Assembly (NCBI RefSeq): GCF_036195325.1
Contig: NZ_CP108101.1
Location: 5,022,001 to 5,086,000, forward strand
Reading direction: 5' to 3'
Length of the DNA: 64,000 nt
Source of the DNA: Streptomyces sp. NBC_00234
Lineage (GTDB): Bacteria; Actinomycetota; Actinomycetes; Streptomycetales; Streptomycetaceae
Both the position numbers and the translations under genes were made by a program. A model generated the notes under the pieces. The model worked only from the letters and a program-made list of their open reading frames with translations. It was not told the DNA's origin and did not search any database. Shown here in pieces: positions 60,609 through 64,000 of the stretch; position 1 is the stretch's first letter; each line of letters starts with the position of its first letter.

Positions 60609-61820
60609 CTAGGGCTGGCTGTAACCGTCCAGGAAGTTCCCGATCCGGGTCACGGCGGCGACCAGATCCTTGGCCGGGGGCAGCGTCACGATCCGGAAGT
60701 GATCGGGCTCCGGCCAGTTGAACCCCGTACCCTGCACGACCATGATCTTCTCGGCCTGCAGCAGGTCCAGCACCATCTGCCGGTCGTCCTTGATCTTGTA
60801 GACCTTCGGGTCGAGCCGGGGGAAGAGGTACAGCGCCCCCTTCGGCTTCACGCACGTCACCCCGGGGATCTGCGTCAGCAGGTCGTACGCCACGTCCCGC
60901 TGCTCCAGGATGCGTCCACCGGGCAGCACCAGATCGTTGATCGACTGGCGTCCGCCGAGCGCCGTGGCCACCGCGTGCTGCGAGGGCATGTTGGCGCACA
61001 GCCGCATGTTGGCGAGGATCGTCAGCCCCTCGATGTACGAGGTGGCGTGCGCCTTCGGACCGCAGACCGCGAGCCAGCCGGAGCGGTAGCCCGCGACCCG
61101 GTAGTTCTTGGACAGGCCGTTGAAGGTCAGCACCATCAGATCGGGGGCGATCGCGGCCGTCGGCGTGTGCGTCGCGCCGTCGTAGAGGATGCGGTCGTAG
61201 ATCTCGTCCGAGCAGACGACCAGCTGGTGGCGCCGGGCGATCTCCGTCAGCCCCCGCAGCATCTCGTCGTCGTACACCGCGCCGGTCGGGTTGTTCGGAT
61301 TGATGATCACGATCGCCTTGGTGCGGTCGGTGATCTTCCGCTCGATGTCGGCGAGGTCGGGCATCCAGTCGGCCTGCTCGTCGCACCGGTAGTGCACGGC
61401 CGTGCCGCCGGCCAGGGAGACCGACGCGGTCCACAGCGGATAGTCCGGAGCGGGTACGAGCACCTCGTCGCCGTCGTCGAGCAGCGCCTGCATCGACATC
61501 TGGATCAGTTCGGAGACGCCGTTGCCGAGGTAGATGTCCTCGACGTCGAGGTCGATCGCCTTGGTCTGGTAGTGCTGCATCACCGCGCGGCGCGCGGACA
61601 GCAGGCCCTTCGCGTCGCCGTAGCCGTGCGCCCCGGAGAGGTTGCGCAGGATGTCTTCGAGGATCTCGGGCGGGCACTCGAATCCGAACGCGGCGGGGTT
61701 GCCGGTGTTGAGCTTGAGGATGCGGTGACCTGCTGCTTCCAGCCGCATCGCCTCCTCTAGCACCGGACCCCGGATTTCGTAACAGACGCCGGAGAGCTTC
61801 GTGGACTGGGTGACCTGCAT
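60609..61820 (-). CDS. Class I/II aminotransferase (AlaA-like)
   Basis: A 403-residue PLP aminotransferase, fold type I. PLP lysine lies in FNGLSKNYRVAGYRSGW, with NPNNPTGAVY and SDEIYD as cofactor and substrate contacts, and FRIVTLPP with the carboxylate-binding Arg. The pattern is closest to alanine:2-oxoglutarate transaminases (AlaA/AlaC-like), and the substrate is inferred. TAAGCT (61828-61833) lies seven bases before the ATG, so the mRNA is probably leaderless. Confidence 0.9.
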   Translation of the reverse strand: MQVTQSTKLSGVCYEIRGPVLEEAMRLEAAGHRILKLNTGNPAAFGFECPPEILEDILRNLSGAHGYGDAKGLLSARRAVMQHYQTKAIDLDVEDIYLGNGVSELIQMSMQALLDDGDEVLVPAPDYPLWTASVSLAGGTAVHYRCDEQADWMPDLADIERKITDRTKAIVIINPNNPTGAVYDDEMLRGLTEIARRHQLVVCSDEIYDRILYDGATHTPTAAIAPDLMVLTFNGLSKNYRVAGYRSGWLAVCGPKAHATSYIEGLTILANMRLCANMPSQHAVATALGGRQSINDLVLPGGRILEQRDVAYDLLTQIPGVTCVKPKGALYLFPRLDPKVYKIKDDRQMVLDLLQAEKIMVVQGTGFNWPEPDHFRIVTLPPAKDLVAAVTRIGNFLDGYSQP

Positions 61821-62062
61821 GTCTGCGAGCTTACGACCGTGTTTCGCCGGGTGCGCGGAGATTCCCCGCCGGTTCCTCCCATCGGGGGGCCCCACCGGCG
61901 CGGCCCGTCTTCCATCGGCAGACCGCCCGCCGTCCCCGGCCGTCGGAAGGGCCGGTCGGGGCGGCGTCGCGGCTTGGAATGCGGGCGTGAGCGGCCGTGC
62001 GGGCGGCTCCGGGTGAGATGCGCCACGCGGGGGGTCCCTCCCGGGAGCGCCCTCCCCGGTTC

Positions 62063-62875
62063 TCACCCGGGGAGGCGGGTGCCCTCCGGGAGCCGGAGGG
62101 TGAAGTCGTCGGCCAGCACCCGCAGCGCCTCGGCGGAGTCCGCCAGCACGCGTTCCTCTACCGTGCCGTCGGCCGCCGTCCTCACGAGATCCAGGCCCGA
62201 GAGCGCCAGATGGGCCTCGGGCGTGGTGCGCTGCGCGTACACGGCCCGGCTGAACGGGGAGCGCGGGTTGGTCGCGATGTGCCAGTTGATGACCTCGAAG
62301 TCGGGTGCCTCGAACGGCTCCCGCGTGAAGGTGTACTGCGGCTCCCAGACCCCGCTCTTCTCCGTCTGGAGCTCCCACAGCTCCAGCGGCCCGGTGTGCG
62401 GGGCGTGCGCGAGCCGGTGGTGGCGCGGGGTGTCGTGCAGCTCCACGTTCTCCGCCAGGGGGATCGGCTCCAGCAGCGCGCCGCTGGACCCGAAGCCGAC
62501 GTCGGCGAGCCAGGGGGTGGGTTCGCCCTCCACGTCCACCTCCATCAGCATGTGCGTACGCGGGCGGATGTCACCGGGCGCCGCTCCCACCACCACGCGT
62601 GCGGCGAGCAGTGTCACCGGGAAACCCAGCCTGGTCAGGACGGCGGCGAAGAGGGTGTTGTGCTCGTAGCAGTAGCCGCCGCGTCCCCCGCGGACGAGCT
62701 TCGCCTCCAGGTCCGCGAGTGCGAGCGAGGGCGCGGAACCGAGGACGGGTTCCAGATTCTCGAACGGGATGCCGAGCATGTGGGCCCGGTGCACGGACCG
62801 CAGCACCTCCACGGTGGGGCGGCGCTCCCCGGTCCAGCCGATGCGGGCGAAATAGGCGTCGAGGTCGAGTGTCAT
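62063..62875 (-). CDS. Arylamine N-acetyltransferase
   Basis: A 270-residue NAT-family enzyme. The catalytic triad is visible: Cys69 in RGGRGGYCYEHN, His108 in RTHMLMEV and Asp125 in LADVGFG. It transfers acetyl from acetyl-CoA to arylamines or hydrazines; physiological substrates may be polyketide starter-like amines. TACCGT lies six bases before the ATG (leaderless), although GAGGT is also close. Stands alone between the aminotransferase and the imine-reductase-like gene. Confidence 0.93.
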   Translation of the reverse strand: MTLDLDAYFARIGWTGERRPTVEVLRSVHRAHMLGIPFENLEPVLGSAPSLALADLEAKLVRGGRGGYCYEHNTLFAAVLTRLGFPVTLLAARVVVGAAPGDIRPRTHMLMEVDVEGEPTPWLADVGFGSSGALLEPIPLAENVELHDTPRHHRLAHAPHTGPLELWELQTEKSGVWEPQYTFTREPFEAPDFEVINWHIATNPRSPFSRAVYAQRTTPEAHLALSGLDLVRTAADGTVEERVLADSAEALRVLADDFTLRLPEGTRLPG

Positions 62876-62958
62876 ACCTCGACGGTACGCAGACGGGAGC
62901 CGGGAACGCCTCCGACCCGGGGACCGGGCGACTCGTCCGCAGGACCCAGGTCCCTCGG

Positions 62959-63840
62959 TCAGCGACCGAGGAGTTCGATCACGCCGGTGCCGCTCTCGTC
63001 GCCGTGTCCGTCCTTCAGTCGGCGTTCCATCAGGTCCATGAAGGGCAGCAGCAGTTCGCTGCTGACGCCCTGCTCCTCGGCCGTGCGCAACAGAGTGGTG
63101 TTGCCCGCGACCATCATCGCGAGGTTCGAGACCACGCCCGTGGTGTAGTCGCCGCTGGTCAGCTCCTCGGCCGTCGTGTGCGTGGCCGGGGCCATGGCGG
63201 TGAGCCAGTCGACGAGGAACTGCGCGAACTCCTTGAGGTCGATGTTCTCCTCACGGACGAGTGCGAAGGCGTGGGACAGGCCGGCGAACATGCCCGTCAT
63301 CGCACTCAGCAGGGCCACGTCCTGGAGGGCGGCGAAGCCGGCGTCCTCGCCGACGTACCTGGCCCCGGTGGGCACCGCGAGAGTCCTGTGATGGGTGTCG
63401 AAGGCGGCCCGGGAGCCGCTGTAGAAGACGTAACCGCCGGACTCCGGTACGCCGATCATCGGCGGGACCGCCATGATGCCGCCGTCCAGGAACCGGGCGC
63501 CCCGCTCCCGGGCCCACGCGGCGCGGGCGCGGGCCTGGCCGGGGGTGCCGGTGGTGAGGTCGACCAGATCCTTGCCGGTCAGGTCGGCGCCGGTCAGCGC
63601 CTCCTCGACCGAGGCGTCGTCGAGCAGGCAGACCACGACGAGCTCGCTCGCGGCGACCGCTTCGGCGGCGGTTCCGGCCGCCCGCGCACCGAGGGCGGCG
63701 AGCGGTTCGGCCCGTGCGGGGGTGCGGTTCCAGACGGTCAGGGGGTGCCCGGCGGCGAGCCAGGTGCGGGCGAGGGCGGTGCCCATGGCACCCAGGCCGA
63801 GCAGGGTGAGCGGGGTTTTCCCGGGGGTGTTGTCAGTCAT
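62959..63840 (-). CDS. Imine-reductase-like NAD(P)-binding oxidoreductase
   Basis: A 293-residue Rossmann oxidoreductase of the beta-hydroxyacid dehydrogenase/imine reductase group. GLGAMGTALA and VWNRTPARAE form the NADPH site; the middle DGGIMAVPPMIG is an imine-reductase signature in place of the G-G-x-S-G-G of hydroxyacid dehydrogenases. The helical C-terminal dimer domain lacks the usual hydroxyacid-dehydrogenase Lys motif. Physiological substrate unknown. Divergent from the HxlR gene, with a palindrome between. Confidence 0.85.
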   Translation of the reverse strand: MTDNTPGKTPLTLLGLGAMGTALARTWLAAGHPLTVWNRTPARAEPLAALGARAAGTAAEAVAASELVVVCLLDDASVEEALTGADLTGKDLVDLTTGTPGQARARAAWARERGARFLDGGIMAVPPMIGVPESGGYVFYSGSRAAFDTHHRTLAVPTGARYVGEDAGFAALQDVALLSAMTGMFAGLSHAFALVREENIDLKEFAQFLVDWLTAMAPATHTTAEELTSGDYTTGVVSNLAMMVAGNTTLLRTAEEQGVSSELLLPFMDLMERRLKDGHGDESGTGVIELLGR

Positions 63841-63878
63841 GACGACTAGGCTTCCCGTGGGCCCTGGAACGATCAAGT

Positions 63879-63896
63879 ACCCACTTGGAAGTGGGT
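63879..63896. promoter_or_regulatory. Palindrome between imine-reductase-like and HxlR genes
   Basis: ACCCACTT-GG-AAGTGGGT, 8-bp perfect arms, lies in the 96-bp divergent gap. It is a likely operator for the adjacent HxlR regulator. Confidence 0.55.
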
Positions 63897-63936
63897 GGTT
63901 ACCCCAGGGTGAGTGACCAGGTGGGAGGGGTGGACC

Positions 63937-64000
63937 ATGGGTGCCGCGCGGAGGCCGGGGGCGTACGTCTGCGGGATCGACGCCGCGATGGACGTCGTCG
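63937..64000 (+). CDS. HxlR-family transcriptional regulator (partial)
   Basis: Only 21 codons are in the window. The visible start (MGAARRPGAYVCGIDAAMDVV) matches the HxlR N terminus, including the redox/aldehyde-sensing Cys followed by G-I-D-A-A-M-D. The gene continues past the window end. GGGAGGGG precedes the ATG. HxlR proteins sense oxidants or aldehydes and often control a divergent oxidoreductase, which fits the imine-reductase-like neighbour. Confidence 0.8.
   Translation, partial: MGAARRPGAYVCGIDAAMDVV

Overview
This window is a stretch of Streptomyces core chromosome. It is very GC-rich, about a third of its genes start at GTG or have no visible Shine-Dalgarno, and the gene order closely follows the S. 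coelicolor segment from afsQ2/afsQ1/sigQ through accA2, pccB, cya, hutH, metB, mca and pckA (recalled synteny, not a database search). There is no rRNA, tRNA, CRISPR array, transposase or phage gene that I can see. One unusual intergenic inverted repeat (48790-49218) and one probable accessory cassette (34700-38021) interrupt an otherwise conserved region.

Layout. 1-4 kb: the AfsQ1/AfsQ2 two-component operon with its lipoprotein, divergent from sigQ, with an AfsQ1-type operator between them. 4-9.4 kb: a uridine-kinase-like protein, a small secreted protein, two linked aldehyde dehydrogenase genes (one without a catalytic domain) and deoC. 9.4-14.3 kb: a phosphohexomutase, purine nucleoside phosphorylase, a gamma-glutamylcyclotransferase-like protein and an LpdA-type flavoprotein. 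deoC and the phosphorylase share an identical 12-bp palindrome at their promoters. Together these genes fit a nucleoside-salvage route: nucleoside to pentose-1-phosphate, then deoxyribose-5-phosphate, then acetaldehyde, then acetate.

14.5-24 kb: DeoR and TetR regulators, then acyl-CoA carboxylase parts: accA2 (biotinylated alpha), pccB (beta), pccE (epsilon) and birA (biotin ligase). Among them lie maf and the 42-residue membrane protein MmpB. 22.7-26.1 kb carries two second-messenger genes, an adenylate cyclase and a GAF-GGDEF protein, around an enoyl-CoA hydratase. 26.2-34.7 kb: hutH, a predicted sortase substrate, an L,D-transpeptidase lipoprotein, a MacB-type ABC exporter, and a small RDD/GNAT/YrdB operon.

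34.7-38.0 kb: a three-gene cassette of a WXG-like small protein, a 713-residue protein with a WXG-like N terminus, and a lipoprotein. This is the best candidate for an undescribed system. 38-48.8 kb: msrA, metB, a sigma-like/membrane protein pair, a MarR gene, threonine dehydratase, a DrrAB-type ABC exporter, greA and mycothiol conjugate amidase (mca). 49.2-64 kb: a STAND NTPase with TPRs, an FBP zinc-finger protein, a thioredoxin-domain protein (DUF255), a hemolysin III homologue, GTP-dependent PEP carboxykinase, a secreted propeller/Ig protein, an aminotransferase, an arylamine N-acetyltransferase, and an imine-reductase-like enzyme divergent from an HxlR regulator that is cut by the window end.

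Recurring themes are GTGA stop/start overlaps in operons, leaderless promoters with a -10 hexamer 6-8 nt before the start codon, and long GC-rich hairpins between convergent or adjacent genes.
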